From Collinsella sp. (GTDB lineage Bacteria; Actinomycetota; Coriobacteriia; Coriobacteriales; Coriobacteriaceae): a DNA stretch of 53,041 nucleotides. The translations under genes were made by a program, and so were the position numbers. The first letter of the stretch is position 1. The number at the start of each line of letters is the position of its first letter. Location: the NCBI GenBank assembly GCA_031296755.1, contig JAUMMZ010000013.1, positions 1-53,041 of the forward strand, given 5' to 3'. This document shows positions 25,229 through 33,986 of the stretch, piece by piece. Under the pieces are notes generated by a model that was given only the letters and a program-made list of their open reading frames with translations, made no database searches and was not told where the DNA came from.

Positions 25229-25588
25229 CTGAGTGGGCCAGACGGTCGCGCGATGTGCTGCTTGCAGCACGCGTGAGGAAAGTCCGGGCTCCAGAGGGCG
25301 GGATGCCGGCTAACGGCCGGGCGGAGTGATCCGACGGAAAGCGCCGCAGAAAAGAAGACTCCCACCTGCGCCGCAAGGCGTAAAGGGAAAAGCTGAAACG
25401 GTGGTGTAAGAGACCACCAGCGTCGTGGCAACACGGCGGCTTGGCAAGCCCCATCCGGAGCAAGCGCGAATAGGAACGCTATGGGCCGGCCCGGTCCGCG
25501 TTCGGGTAGCGTGCGTGGAGCTGCACGGTAACGTGCAGACAAGATAAATGACCGTTCACGACAGAACCCGGCTTATAGGCCCACTCAG
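25229..25588 (+). ncRNA. rnpB: RNase P RNA (class A)
   Basis: The sequence contains the conserved cores GAGGAAAGTCCGGGCTCC near the 5' end, GAAACGGTGG..AAGAGACCACCAG in the middle, and GACAGAACCCGGCTTATAGG near the 3' end. CTGAGTGGGCC at 25229 pairs with GGCCCACTCAG at 25578-25588 as helix P1, which sets both ends. A TACACT at 25214-25219 is a plausible -10 box. It is the ribozyme that matures tRNA 5' ends. Confidence 0.96.
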
Positions 25589-25606
25589 CAACTATGTTGA
25601 CGCTGC

Positions 25607-25715
25607 GACGGCGTCAGCTGGCCGATTTGGCGCTCATTCGTCGGTCGCCGCCATAAGGCGTGCTCCCTCCTCTTTCGGGCCAAATCGACTCAGCTGACGC
25701 CGTCTCGCTGTTTTT
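25607..25715. repeat. Long inverted repeat after RNase P RNA
   Basis: GACGGCGTCAGCTG..CGATTTGGC (25607-25631) is repeated inverted at 25679-25704 with one short mismatch zone around a 47-base interior. The right arm is followed by TCGCTGTTTTT, so it may terminate rnpB. The remaining bases to 25905 hold no gene I can support. Confidence 0.85.
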
Positions 25716-25905
25716 GCCTGGTCATCGGCAGCCTCATTTCTGTTGCAATCTCGTCTTTCAAGGCACCTTGCTCGCGCTGACGGGTTCTCGCTGTTGGTGA
25801 CGGCATCATTGGTGTTTCCGCTCTTGTTGGCGAGGGCAACGGTGCTGTCTTTGCCGTATTATTGAGGCTGTTTGTTGCCGCGCTTAGTTTTGTTGAGGGG
25901 CTTTG

Positions 25906-26541
25906 TTGGACAGCTATTTTACTCTGCGATCGAATATTGAGGCTTCTGGCGAGTTTGTGGATCGCAAGAGCCGGTTTATTGCCCAGCTGGTCCATATTGA
26001 ATCCGAGGATGAGGCGAATGCCTTCATCGAGATGGTTCGCAAGCGTCATTACGACGCTCGACACAATGTTCCCGCGTGGATTTTGGTCGATGGACGCGAG
26101 CGTCAGAGTGATGACGGTGAGCCGAGCCGCACGAGCGGCATGCCGACGCTCGAGGTGTTGCGCGGCGCTGGGCTCAAAAATGTTTGCTGCGTGGTGACGC
26201 GCTATTTTGGCGGCACGCTGTTGGGGCCCGGTGGCTTGGTGCGCGCCTATACCGCGGCGACGCAGGCGGCGGTGGCAGCTGCTCAGGAGGCAGGGCAGGT
26301 CGTTGAGATGACGAGCGTCGTGCCTGTTGACGTGCACGTGGCCTATCCGCAGTATGAGCAGGTGCTTCGTTTGGCGCAGGATTCGGGTGCCAAGGTTTCG
26401 GATACCGATTACGCGGATGCCGTGACGATTCATTTGGTGTTTAAGGCGGGGGAGCAGGAGCCGTTTTGCGCTAAGATGCGCGAGCTTATGGCGGGGCGCG
26501 AGGAGATTGAGGTCGGCGCTCCCAAATTTGCCGAGTTCTAA
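25906..26541 (+). CDS. YigZ/IMPACT family protein
   Basis: The 211-residue protein has an N-terminal UPF0029 (IMPACT) domain and a C-terminal DUF1949-like domain. KSRFIAQLVHIESEDEANAFIEMVRKRHYDARHNVPAWIL and the DDGEPSRTSGMPTLEVL and TRYFGGTLLGPGGLVRAYT segments are diagnostic. In E. coli YigZ its role is unclear; the eukaryotic homologue regulates translation through Gcn1. The TTG at 25906 is preferred over the adjacent TTG at 25903 because GAGGGG is then five bases upstream. Confidence 0.88.
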   Translation: MDSYFTLRSNIEASGEFVDRKSRFIAQLVHIESEDEANAFIEMVRKRHYDARHNVPAWILVDGRERQSDDGEPSRTSGMPTLEVLRGAGLKNVCCVVTRYFGGTLLGPGGLVRAYTAATQAAVAAAQEAGQVVEMTSVVPVDVHVAYPQYEQVLRLAQDSGAKVSDTDYADAVTIHLVFKAGEQEPFCAKMRELMAGREEIEVGAPKFAEF

Positions 26542-26545
26542 CGGC

Positions 26546-26595
26546 GACGGCCGGCGTGCTTTTGGATGAATCCCAAGCACGCCGGCCGTCGTTTT
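26546..26595. terminator. Bidirectional terminator between YigZ and C_GCAxxG_C_C genes
   Basis: GACGGCCGGCGTGCTT and AAGCACGCCGGCCGTC form a perfect 16-bp stem followed by GTTTTC, between convergent genes. Confidence 0.85.
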
Positions 26596-26608
26596 CTGTT
26601 GCCGCCGT

Positions 26609-27055
26609 TTACTCGGCGAGCTGCTTTAGCACATCGCAGGCGATCTCGATGGCGTCGTCGATGCAGCCGGGGCAGCTGCGGAGCGGACCATTGTCCGATC
26701 CGATGCCCTTGAGCGTGCCGCAGACGGTCGACGTGTTTTTCGTTTTAAAACGCTTGGCGATTTCGCGCGACAGCTTGTAAGTCTGGCCCTTGGTCTTGGG
26801 GTTATCCATGCCGTCGCTCATTACAAAGCCCATGATGGCCACGGCGCCCGAGATAGCGCCGCAGGTCTCGGTCATGCCGCCCATGCCGGCGCCAAAGCCC
26901 TCGGTGAGGATAAAGGCGGTCTGGGGGTCGAGCCCGACGGCGGGTGCGAGCGTGCAGGCGACGGCCTGTGCGCAGTTAAAGCCACGGGCGTGGTATTCGG
27001 CAGCCTGAGCCTGACAGGCGGTGATGTCGAGCTGGGCAGTATCGATTTGCTTCAT
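26609..27055 (-). CDS. C_GCAxxG_C_C family (redox-type) protein
   Basis: The 148-residue protein matches the C_GCAxxG_C_C family, small Cys-rich putative redox or metal-binding proteins common in anaerobes. The signature is visible in order: GFNCAQAVA (first Cys), GFGAGMGGMTETCGAISGA, then the C-terminal CPGC pair before DDAIEIACDVL. Function is not established. The start at 27055 follows CAAGGAGAC; an in-frame extension to 27199 lacks similarity. It is divergent from metY. Confidence 0.88.
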   Translation of the reverse strand: MKQIDTAQLDITACQAQAAEYHARGFNCAQAVACTLAPAVGLDPQTAFILTEGFGAGMGGMTETCGAISGAVAIMGFVMSDGMDNPKTKGQTYKLSREIAKRFKTKNTSTVCGTLKGIGSDNGPLRSCPGCIDDAIEIACDVLKQLAE

Positions 27056-27285
27056 CGTTGTCTCCTTGGTCACGGTGTACTCGCCTATGGTACCCGTGAC
27101 GGGGCATGTAATCATCGAGAGCTTCATGTATGCCTCGTTTTTATCTATCGAGCAAATGCCCAAGGCTTGAGATAAATACCCCTGATCAATTAGTCCCATA
27201 ACCTACCTTGGGGATGGGTTGAGAGGGGTGCAGGGTAGCGGTATCGTGAACCGAATGAAACGTAACCCAGGCAAGGGAGCTAGAT

Positions 27286-28569
27286 ATGAGCGAGCAGACC
27301 ATCGGTACTACATGTGTTCAAGGCGGCTATCACCCGGGAGATGCCGAGCCGCGCCAGGTGCCCATCTACCAGTCCACCACGTGGAAGTACGACACGTCGG
27401 AGCATATGGGCAAGCTGTTTGACCTGGAGGAGTCGGGCTACTTCTACAGCCGCCTGCAGAACCCCACGTGCGATCTGGTTGCCGCCAAGATCTGCGAGAT
27501 GGAGGGAGGCACCGCCGCGATGCTCACGAGCTCGGGCATGGCTGCGAACTTCCTCGCGATCTTTAACGTGGCCGGTGCCGGCGATCATGTGGTCGCTAGC
27601 TCTGCCATTTACGGCGGTACGTATAACCTGCTCGCCCATACTATGGAGCGCATGGGTCTGACCTGCACGTTCGTCGCCCCCGACTGCACCGATGAGGAGC
27701 TCGAGGCAGCCTTTGAGCCCAACACAAAGCTCGTCTTTGGCGAGACGATCGCAAATCCCGCCCTTGCCGTGCTCGATATTGAGCGCTTTGCCAAGGCCGC
27801 ACATGACCACGGCGTGCCGCTGATGGTCGACAACACCTTCCCGACGCCCGTGATGTGCCGTCCCTTTGAGTGGGGCGCCGACATCGTTACGCACTCCACC
27901 ACCAAGTACATGGATGGACATGCTGCCTACCTGGGCGGCGTGATCGTCGACCACGGCCAGTTTGACTGGATGGCCCATGCGGACAAGTTCCCGGGTCTCA
28001 CCATGCCCGACGAGAGCTACCACGGCGTGACCTATGCCGAGAAGTTCGGTCGCGAGGGCGCCTTCATTACCAAGGCCACCGCGCAGCTCATGCGCGACCT
28101 TGGCCCCATGCAGAACCCGCAGGCGGCGTTCTTCCTGAACAGCTCGCTCGAGAGCCTGCATGTTCGCATGCCACGTCATTGTGAGAACGGCCTGGCCGTT
28201 GCCAAGTTCCTGCAGAGTCATCCCAAGGTACGCTTCGTGAGCTATCCGGGCCTGGAGGGCGATAAGTACCATGACCTGGCTCAGAAGTACATGCCCAACG
28301 GTACCTGCGGTGTTGTGAGCTTTGGCTTTAACGGTGGTCGCGCGGCGGCCGAGACCTTTATGAAGAGCCTCAAGCTCGCCCAGATCGCCACGCACGTGGC
28401 AGATGCCCGCACTTGCTGCCTCCATCCCGCTAATGCCACGCACCGCCAGATGAACGATGAGGAGCTCATCGCCTGTGGCATCTCCGCCGACATGGTGCGC
28501 CTGTCGTGCGGCCTCGAGGACACGGCCGATCTGATTGCCGACCTTGAGCAGGCGCTCGAGCAGTGCTAG
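27286..28569 (+). CDS. metY: O-acetylhomoserine sulfhydrylase (Cys/Met metabolism PLP enzyme)
   Basis: The 427-residue PLP enzyme makes homocysteine from O-acetylhomoserine and sulfide. It is the MetY branch: HSTTKYMDGHA with the Schiff-base Lys, MLTSSGMAANFLAIF and the Asp in MVDNTFPTP that contacts the pyridine ring, and the C-terminal TCCLHPANATHRQM with the substrate-carboxylate region. Length suits MetY rather than MetB/MetC (about 380). A methionine gamma-lyase role cannot be excluded. The start follows AAGGGAG. Direct sulfhydrylation fits with sulfide release by the cysteine desulfidase in this window. Confidence 0.9.
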   Translation: MSEQTIGTTCVQGGYHPGDAEPRQVPIYQSTTWKYDTSEHMGKLFDLEESGYFYSRLQNPTCDLVAAKICEMEGGTAAMLTSSGMAANFLAIFNVAGAGDHVVASSAIYGGTYNLLAHTMERMGLTCTFVAPDCTDEELEAAFEPNTKLVFGETIANPALAVLDIERFAKAAHDHGVPLMVDNTFPTPVMCRPFEWGADIVTHSTTKYMDGHAAYLGGVIVDHGQFDWMAHADKFPGLTMPDESYHGVTYAEKFGREGAFITKATAQLMRDLGPMQNPQAAFFLNSSLESLHVRMPRHCENGLAVAKFLQSHPKVRFVSYPGLEGDKYHDLAQKYMPNGTCGVVSFGFNGGRAAAETFMKSLKLAQIATHVADARTCCLHPANATHRQMNDEELIACGISADMVRLSCGLEDTADLIADLEQALEQC

Positions 28570-28638
28570 GCTAGCGTTCGTGCAAGGCGCCGATGCTGGC
28601 AGAAAGCTTCGGTGACCTTTCGTTCCGATTCCGTAGGC

Positions 28639-28685
28639 GGGACCCCAATCGCGGCTGTTTGCAGGCGATTGGGGTCCCGTTTTTT
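28639..28685 (+). terminator. Intrinsic terminator after metY
   Basis: GGGACCCCAATCGC and GCGATTGGGGTCCC form a perfect 14-bp stem followed by GTTTTTTG. Confidence 0.93.
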
Positions 28686-28711
28686 GCGTTGTGCCACTCG
28701 AAAGGATGGAT

Positions 28712-30016
28712 ATGGAGAAAACTGCAGAGCAGCTGCGCCGCGAGCACATTGCTCTAGAGGGCGACACCCATGGCAAGAACAAATGGGCGATTCTGTTTAC
28801 CGTGCTCATCATGACGTTTATGGTGTGTCTGGATTCGACCGTCGTGACCGTGGCGCTGCCCGTGATGCAAAAGGAGCTGGGCGTGGGCCTCGATCGCATT
28901 CAGCTGGTGAGTTCGGTGTATCTGCTTGCGACATGCGTGGCTATGTTGCCGTTTGGCCGTCTGGGCGACGTGCGCGGCAAGGTGAATGTGTTCCAGCTGG
29001 GCGTCATCGTCTTTTCGGTCGGTTCGTTGCTGTGCGGCCTTTCGGCCTCGCTCGAGGTTCTTATCCTGGCACGCATTGTTCAGGGTGTCGGTTGCGCGGC
29101 GGCCATGGCCAACAACATGGGTATCATCACCGAGTCGTTTCCGGCGCGCGAACGAGGCCGTGCCATGGGTATTCTCGCGACCTTTGTGGCCCTTGGCATG
29201 ATGTGTGGCCCCGTGCTCGGCGGCATGCTGGTGGCAAGCTTTCCCTGGGAGAGCATCTTCCTCATCAACCTGCCCATCGGCGTCATCTCGTTTATCGTGG
29301 GGCTCTACACGCTGCCGCATGTTAGGCCAGAGGCTGGCGAACGCCCCATGCCCCTTGCCGAGGCTGCTCGCCGCTGTTTTGCAAATTCGGCCTTTACCAT
29401 CAACCTTGTCTGCATGCTCATCGTGTTCGTTGGCATTGGCGCATCCGAGTTTATTCTGCCGTTCTATTTTCAGGACGCCCACGGCTTTGGTTCTGATATT
29501 TCCGGATTGCTGTTTTTGGCGCTGCCAATGGTGAATGCCTTTATCGGCCCGCTTTCGGGAACGGTGTCGGACCGTGTTGGCTGCGAGGGCCCCACGGCGG
29601 TCGGCCTGGGCGTGTACGTATGCGGTCTCTTTGCGGTAAGCACGCTCGACGAGCACTCTGCCATCCCTGCGATCGTGTGCTGCGTCGCGTTTATGTCGTG
29701 CGGTACGTCGATTTTCCAGAGCCCCAATAACTCGCTGTACATGGGCTCGGCTCCGCGCGAAGCGCTCGGCTTTGCGGGCAGCCTGGGCAGCCTGGCGCGC
29801 TACGCGGGTATGGCAGTGGGCATTACGGCGGCGTCGCATATCCTGTATGGGCAGATGAGCGTGGCGATGGGCGAGGCCGTGACCAGTTTTGTTGCAGGTC
29901 GTCCGGATGTGTTCCTGTTCGGCTTTCGCTCGGTATTCTACGTGCTCATGGCTGTGGCCGCTGTGGGCTTTGCGCTCGCCTTAGTGCGTTTGGTGAGGGT
30001 GCGCGCCCGCCATTAG
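28712..30016 (+). CDS. MFS transporter, DHA2-like drug:H+ antiporter
   Basis: The 434-residue integral membrane protein opens with LFTVLIMTFMVCLDSTVVTVALP, the helix-1 signature of the DHA2 group, followed by motif A (PFGRLGDVRGK) and motif C (GMMCGPVLGGML). About twelve or more membrane helices are visible. It likely exports toxic or metabolic compounds; the substrate is unknown. The ATG at 28712 is chosen for its spacing from GAAAGGATGG; ATG at 28706 is a near alternative. It is preceded by the metY terminator and stands alone. Confidence 0.88.
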   Translation: MEKTAEQLRREHIALEGDTHGKNKWAILFTVLIMTFMVCLDSTVVTVALPVMQKELGVGLDRIQLVSSVYLLATCVAMLPFGRLGDVRGKVNVFQLGVIVFSVGSLLCGLSASLEVLILARIVQGVGCAAAMANNMGIITESFPARERGRAMGILATFVALGMMCGPVLGGMLVASFPWESIFLINLPIGVISFIVGLYTLPHVRPEAGERPMPLAEAARRCFANSAFTINLVCMLIVFVGIGASEFILPFYFQDAHGFGSDISGLLFLALPMVNAFIGPLSGTVSDRVGCEGPTAVGLGVYVCGLFAVSTLDEHSAIPAIVCCVAFMSCGTSIFQSPNNSLYMGSAPREALGFAGSLGSLARYAGMAVGITAASHILYGQMSVAMGEAVTSFVAGRPDVFLFGFRSVFYVLMAVAAVGFALALVRLVRVRARH

Positions 30017-30175
30017 CTTGTGAAGGCAGGCTTGCCACGAATCGGGCCTATCTACTTGTCTTGCGGCTTTATGGTGCGATGCGGCTTGTGGGACGGGCGG
30101 GGGTCGGTCCGTGGTAGACTATCGAACAACGTTTATTAATCGCGCGGTATCGTTGCCGCGAGAAGGGGTTGCGCC

Positions 30176-30754
30176 ATGCAGGAGCTTGAGGATCGTATTC
30201 GCCATGACGGCATCGTAAAGGCCGGTAACGTCCTTAAGGTTGATGCCTTCCTCAACCACCAGTGCGACGTTGAGTTGTTCGACCACATGGGCGCCGAGTG
30301 GGCCCATCTGTTCGAGGGCGTCGAGATCAACAAGATCCTGACGATCGAGGCTTCGGGCATTGGCATGGCTTGCATCGCGGCCCAGCATTTTGGCGGCGTG
30401 CCGGTTGTCTTTGCCAAGAAGGCGCAGTCCATCAACCTCGACGGCGAGCAGTATGCCACGACCATCTACTCCTTTACCAAGCAGAAGGAGTACCCGGTCA
30501 TCGTTGGCAAGCGCTTCCTGTCCGAGGGCGACAAGGTCCTGATTATCGACGACTTCCTGGCCAACGGCTGCGCGCTCGAGGGTCTTATCAAGATCTGCGA
30601 GGCTGCGGGTGCCGAGGTATCCGGTATTGGCATTGCGGTGGAGAAGGGCTTCCAGGGCGGTGGCGATAAGCTCCGCGAGCGCGGCTTCCGCGTCGAGAGC
30701 CTGGCCCGTATCGCCGATATGGACTGCGAGACCGGCGAGATCACCTTCGCCTAA
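30176..30754 (+). CDS. xpt: Xanthine phosphoribosyltransferase
   Basis: The 192-residue enzyme converts xanthine and PRPP to XMP for purine salvage. The PRPP-binding loop is VLIIDDFLANGCALEGL near residue 120, the EASGIGMACIAA segment precedes it, and VFAKKAQSINLDGEQYATTIYSFTK is typical of Xpt. Length matches B. subtilis Xpt. No purine riboswitch is visible upstream. The start follows AGAAGGGG. A terminator follows at 30783. Confidence 0.95.
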   Translation: MQELEDRIRHDGIVKAGNVLKVDAFLNHQCDVELFDHMGAEWAHLFEGVEINKILTIEASGIGMACIAAQHFGGVPVVFAKKAQSINLDGEQYATTIYSFTKQKEYPVIVGKRFLSEGDKVLIIDDFLANGCALEGLIKICEAAGAEVSGIGIAVEKGFQGGGDKLRERGFRVESLARIADMDCETGEITFA

Positions 30755-30782
30755 GTGCGCAACACAAGCGATTGGTATGCGA

Positions 30783-30817
30783 TGTGACAAAGGGACTGTC
30801 CCTTTGTCACATTTTTT
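30783..30817 (+). terminator. Intrinsic terminator after xpt
   Basis: GTGACAAAGGGAC and GTCCCTTTGTCAC form a perfect palindrome followed by ATTTTTT. It ends only 20 bases before the next gene, which must then have its own transcription start or rely on read-through. Confidence 0.9.
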
Positions 30818-30837
30818 GTATGAGGGGAGGTGTTGAT

Positions 30838-31218
30838 ATGGATGAGAACAAGATGGGATGGCGTGAGTATGCGCACTATGCCGAGATGTCGGTCGAGGAG
30901 TTGGCACGCGATTGCGAGGTTCAGGTGTTTCGCGCGACGGGTCCGGGCGGACAGGGCGTGAACACGACAGACTCTGCTGTGCGCATGAAGCATGGGCCCA
31001 CGGGGATTACCGTGACGGCGCGCGAGAGCCGCAGTCAGTTCCAAAACCGTAGCAGCTGCCTGCGTAAGCTGCGCGCTGAGCTTGAGCGTCGCGGGCGTCC
31101 ACCGCGCCGACGCGTAAAGACCAAGGTGCCTCAGCGCTCTCGCCAGCGCAGGCTCAACGACAAGCACTTCAATGCGATTAAAAAAGCCAACCGACGCAAG
31201 CCGGGCAGCGACGAATAG
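30838..31218 (+). CDS. Release-factor-like protein with GGQ domain
   Basis: The 126-residue protein consists of the RF-1 domain that hydrolyses peptidyl-tRNA: RATGPGGQGVNTTDSAVRMKHGPTGI carries the catalytic GGQ. There is no codon-recognition domain. The C-terminus is very basic (RRGRPPRRRVKTKVPQRSRQRRLNDK), as in ArfB/YaeJ rescue factors whose tails enter the empty mRNA channel, but shorter and less classical. A stalled-ribosome rescue role is therefore likely, not proven. The ATG at 30838 follows GGGGAGGTG. Confidence 0.82.
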   Translation: MDENKMGWREYAHYAEMSVEELARDCEVQVFRATGPGGQGVNTTDSAVRMKHGPTGITVTARESRSQFQNRSSCLRKLRAELERRGRPPRRRVKTKVPQRSRQRRLNDKHFNAIKKANRRKPGSDE

Positions 31219-31226
31219 CCTCCTCA

Positions 31227-31297
31227 TAAGTTGCGGTGAAATAGGAACTGTTTTGCGGCTTTTGCTGCATAAACAGTCCCTATTTCACCGCAACTTA
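31227..31297. repeat. Inverted repeat, 27-bp arms, second copy of the 10421 family
   Basis: Arms at 31227-31253 and 31271-31297 are inverted repeats with one mismatch (start TAAGTTGCGGTGAAATAGG). It lies between the convergent RF-like and lipid kinase genes. The arm core TTGCGGTGRAATA is shared with 10421-10483. Confidence 0.9.
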
Positions 31298-31304
31298 GGT
31301 GGGG

Positions 31305-32267
31305 TTAGCGGGTGGGGTGCCAGACGTGGAGGGCGCCGGCGAGGATGTCGACCTCGATGCGCGAGGCGACAACGGGCTCGCCGTCGGCCTGAATGGGGTA
31401 GTCGGGCTCCTCAAAGGTGAGCTCGGCATGGCGGCAGCGGCGCATGCGAACCGGCGGCAACTTGGTATGGTGGCCGTCCTTGGCCGAAAGAAACATAGGC
31501 AGGGCAACCGCGCGAGGGACGGGGCCGCAGGCGTAGCAGACGTCGAGTATGCCGTCACAGGGGTCGGCGTCGGGACAGATGCGATAGCCCGAGCCATAGG
31601 TAGGACCCAGCTGAATCGCCATGATGATCGCCCTTACGCGCTCGGCGGGCGCCCCGTCAAAGCTGACTGTCATGGGGTAATTGCGATAGCGTAGGCCAAA
31701 CTGCTCAAGTCCCGAAAGAGTGTAGAGCGGCGCGCCGGTGAGGCTCGTCTTTTTGCGTAGCTCGGTGGTGCCAAGGCCGATGGCGGCATCGATGCCGACC
31801 GAAAGCGTCTGGTCGTAGTACTCAACGGTAGCCTCGCCGCTGCCGCTTGTGGGGTTCCATAAGCGAATGCGCCCGATGTCCTGACGCTGCAGCTCGCAGG
31901 TGAGTAGCGCGCCAAAATCCTTACCGGAGAAATCGTCGATGCCGAGCGTTTGGGCAAAATCGTTGCCGGAGCCCACGGGTAGGATGGCAAGAGCGGGGCG
32001 GGTGTCCTCCTCTTGCGTCATAAGCCCGTTGACGACCTCGTGAATCACGCCGTCGCCGCCAAGGGCGATAACGGTGCGATAGCCCTGAGCCTGTGCGGCC
32101 AGCTCCTTGGCGTGTCCCATGCGCTCGGTCAGCACCAGGTCAAACTGGGATGCGCGCGCGGTCATATCCAAAAAGCGTTGCAGGCGCTCGGCAACTTCGC
32201 GCGCCGCACCCGACTGGGCGGCTGGGTTGGCGATGATGAGCGTGAGGCCAAAATCAGTTGCGTGCAT
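31305..32267 (-). CDS. Diacylglycerol kinase family lipid kinase (YegS/BmrU-like)
   Basis: The 320-residue protein has the DAGK catalytic N-domain: IIANPAAQSG, the GGDGVIHEVVNGL nucleotide loop (family usually GGDGT) and LPVGSGNDFAQTL. The C-terminal beta-rich half ends in the ADGEP element. It phosphorylates a membrane lipid, typically diacylglycerol, at the cytoplasmic face. The start at 32267 follows GGGAG. Confidence 0.9.
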   Translation of the reverse strand: MHATDFGLTLIIANPAAQSGAAREVAERLQRFLDMTARASQFDLVLTERMGHAKELAAQAQGYRTVIALGGDGVIHEVVNGLMTQEEDTRPALAILPVGSGNDFAQTLGIDDFSGKDFGALLTCELQRQDIGRIRLWNPTSGSGEATVEYYDQTLSVGIDAAIGLGTTELRKKTSLTGAPLYTLSGLEQFGLRYRNYPMTVSFDGAPAERVRAIIMAIQLGPTYGSGYRICPDADPCDGILDVCYACGPVPRAVALPMFLSAKDGHHTKLPPVRMRRCRHAELTFEEPDYPIQADGEPVVASRIEVDILAGALHVWHPTR

Positions 32268-32354
32268 GGGGCGACTCCCGGCGTATGACGTGACGGTGCG
32301 GTCGCGCTCAGGTCGAATTGCCCCCGATTGTGGCTGCACGTCGAATACTTACGT

Positions 32355-33776
32355 CTACTCTATCAGGTCGTTGTGGCGCTCGATAGCATCCGCTACCGTA
32401 CCGCCCTCATCCACAATAAGCGAACGGCGCTTGGGCGAGATGATGCGCTGGGCGGGGTACACGCCGCGGTGTCCGGCGGTTAGGTAGCTGATAAAGGCCA
32501 CGATGACAAAGAACCCGGCTGCCGTGCCGTGGAACAGGTCGATGGCCATCATACAGGTGGTGATAGGCACGTTAAGGCCGGCGCAGAACACGCCGAGCAT
32601 GCCCAGCGCTGCTAGAAAGCTGGGATCGATTCCGACGAGGCAACCGATCCAGCCGCCGAGCGCCGCACCGATACCAAACAGGGGCGTGACCTCGCCGCCT
32701 TGGAAGCCGGCGCCCAGGGTGAGCGCTGTGACGACCAACTTGATGACTGCGTCCGCCAGGGTGGTGTTGCCGGCAAATCCGGCGCCGGAAAGCCACGTGG
32801 AAAGGCCGGCGTAGTCCCAGGCGTCGAGGAGGGCATAGGCGGCCAAAACCACGAGTGCACCTATGAGTGCGCGAATAAGATAATTGGTGATAAAGCGACC
32901 GTACAGGCTCTTGACGGTTCGAACTGACCAGGCAAAGAGGCGTGCCGTCAGACCGAAGATAATGGCGCTGATAACAACGATGACAACCGTCCGTGGTGTC
33001 ATGTTGGGAACGCTGGCGATAACATTCGCCTCGTACTCGGTACCTAGGGCGAGTGATGTAAAGTAGCCGGTAAATGAGGCGACCAGGCAGTAGATGCCCG
33101 CCGTGTAGTCGATCTTGCCGATAAAGCACATCTCCATGCCAAAGAAAGCTCCGGCAAGGGGCGAGCCGAATACGGCGCCAAAGGCCGACGAGATGCCGGC
33201 GAGCATGAGGTCGTGGTGGTCATGCTTTTTGAGGTGGGCGAGGCTCGAGATGTTGCTGGCGATGGTGCCGCCAATCTGCACCGCGGCTCCCTCGCGACCG
33301 GCCGATCCGCCCGTTAGGTGCGTGAGCGTGGAGCAGACGAAGGTGAGGACGGCCATGCGCATATGGATGAGGCGTGTGCCCAGAGCGGAGTCGATGACCA
33401 GGTTGTTGCCACGCTTGGCGGCAAGACCGTGGTTTTTGTACACCCATGCGGTGGCAACGCCCACAACGGGAAGCAAGGCGTAGACCCACACATGGTGCTC
33501 GCGATAGTCGGTCGCGATATTCAGCGAGGCCAAAAACGCCCAAGCGGCAACGCCCATGGCGAGCGAGACGATGACGACGAGTACGAGCAACTTAGCGCTC
33601 GCAAGTAGGTTGCGGGCGTTGCGGCGCGTGTCGGCAGCCAAGAGATGCTCGGAGCGGGTAAGTTGATGCCTGCCTGCCATGATGACGTCGTTCAGGGAGA
33701 AAAAGCCGCCGTCGTCGAGCGGCTGGGAATGATCCTGCGTTTCGTTTGCGCTTTCGGTTTTGTCGTTATGAGCCAT
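32355..33776 (-). CDS. CLC-family antiporter, probably fluoride/proton type
   Basis: The 473-residue protein has about 10-12 membrane helices and the CLC motifs. GREGAAVQ (residues 160-167) is the gating-glutamate loop. The place of the canonical serine loop GSGIP is taken by GNNLV (residues 123-127), which I recall as the hallmark of riboswitch-associated fluoride antiporters (CLC-F). GGEVTPLFGIGAALGG is the third motif. No fluoride riboswitch is visible upstream. A chloride/proton exchanger is the alternative. The start at 33776 follows AAAGAGGAA. Confidence 0.85.
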   Translation of the reverse strand: MAHNDKTESANETQDHSQPLDDGGFFSLNDVIMAGRHQLTRSEHLLAADTRRNARNLLASAKLLVLVVIVSLAMGVAAWAFLASLNIATDYREHHVWVYALLPVVGVATAWVYKNHGLAAKRGNNLVIDSALGTRLIHMRMAVLTFVCSTLTHLTGGSAGREGAAVQIGGTIASNISSLAHLKKHDHHDLMLAGISSAFGAVFGSPLAGAFFGMEMCFIGKIDYTAGIYCLVASFTGYFTSLALGTEYEANVIASVPNMTPRTVVIVVISAIIFGLTARLFAWSVRTVKSLYGRFITNYLIRALIGALVVLAAYALLDAWDYAGLSTWLSGAGFAGNTTLADAVIKLVVTALTLGAGFQGGEVTPLFGIGAALGGWIGCLVGIDPSFLAALGMLGVFCAGLNVPITTCMMAIDLFHGTAAGFFVIVAFISYLTAGHRGVYPAQRIISPKRRSLIVDEGGTVADAIERHNDLIE

Positions 33777-33986
33777 ACGTTCCTCTTTTAGGTTGCAACG
33801 CAAGCATTATAAAACGCGGTAAACGCGACGAGCCGGTGGGTTGGTTTCCATTCTGTTTCGCGGCCTGCAACCGACAGGTGTATTTGCGGGTACAGACCGA
33901 GTCGCGGCCGTGCATCGGGGGATTATACTGAGAAAAGCATAAAGAATCGGCGCCCCTGTTGTGCGCCGTGGCATTAAGAGGTGCAT

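Noticed and set aside
27056..27285. SAM riboswitch upstream of metY
   Set aside because: None of the conserved cores of SAM-I, SAM-IV or SAH classes could be recognised in the 230-base gap.
30017..30175. Purine riboswitch upstream of xpt
   Set aside because: The conserved core of the guanine/adenine class was not found; only short hairpins near the start codon are visible.
33777..33986. Fluoride riboswitch before the CLC gene
   Set aside because: The GGNGAUGG core and following pseudoknot elements are not present on the minus strand.
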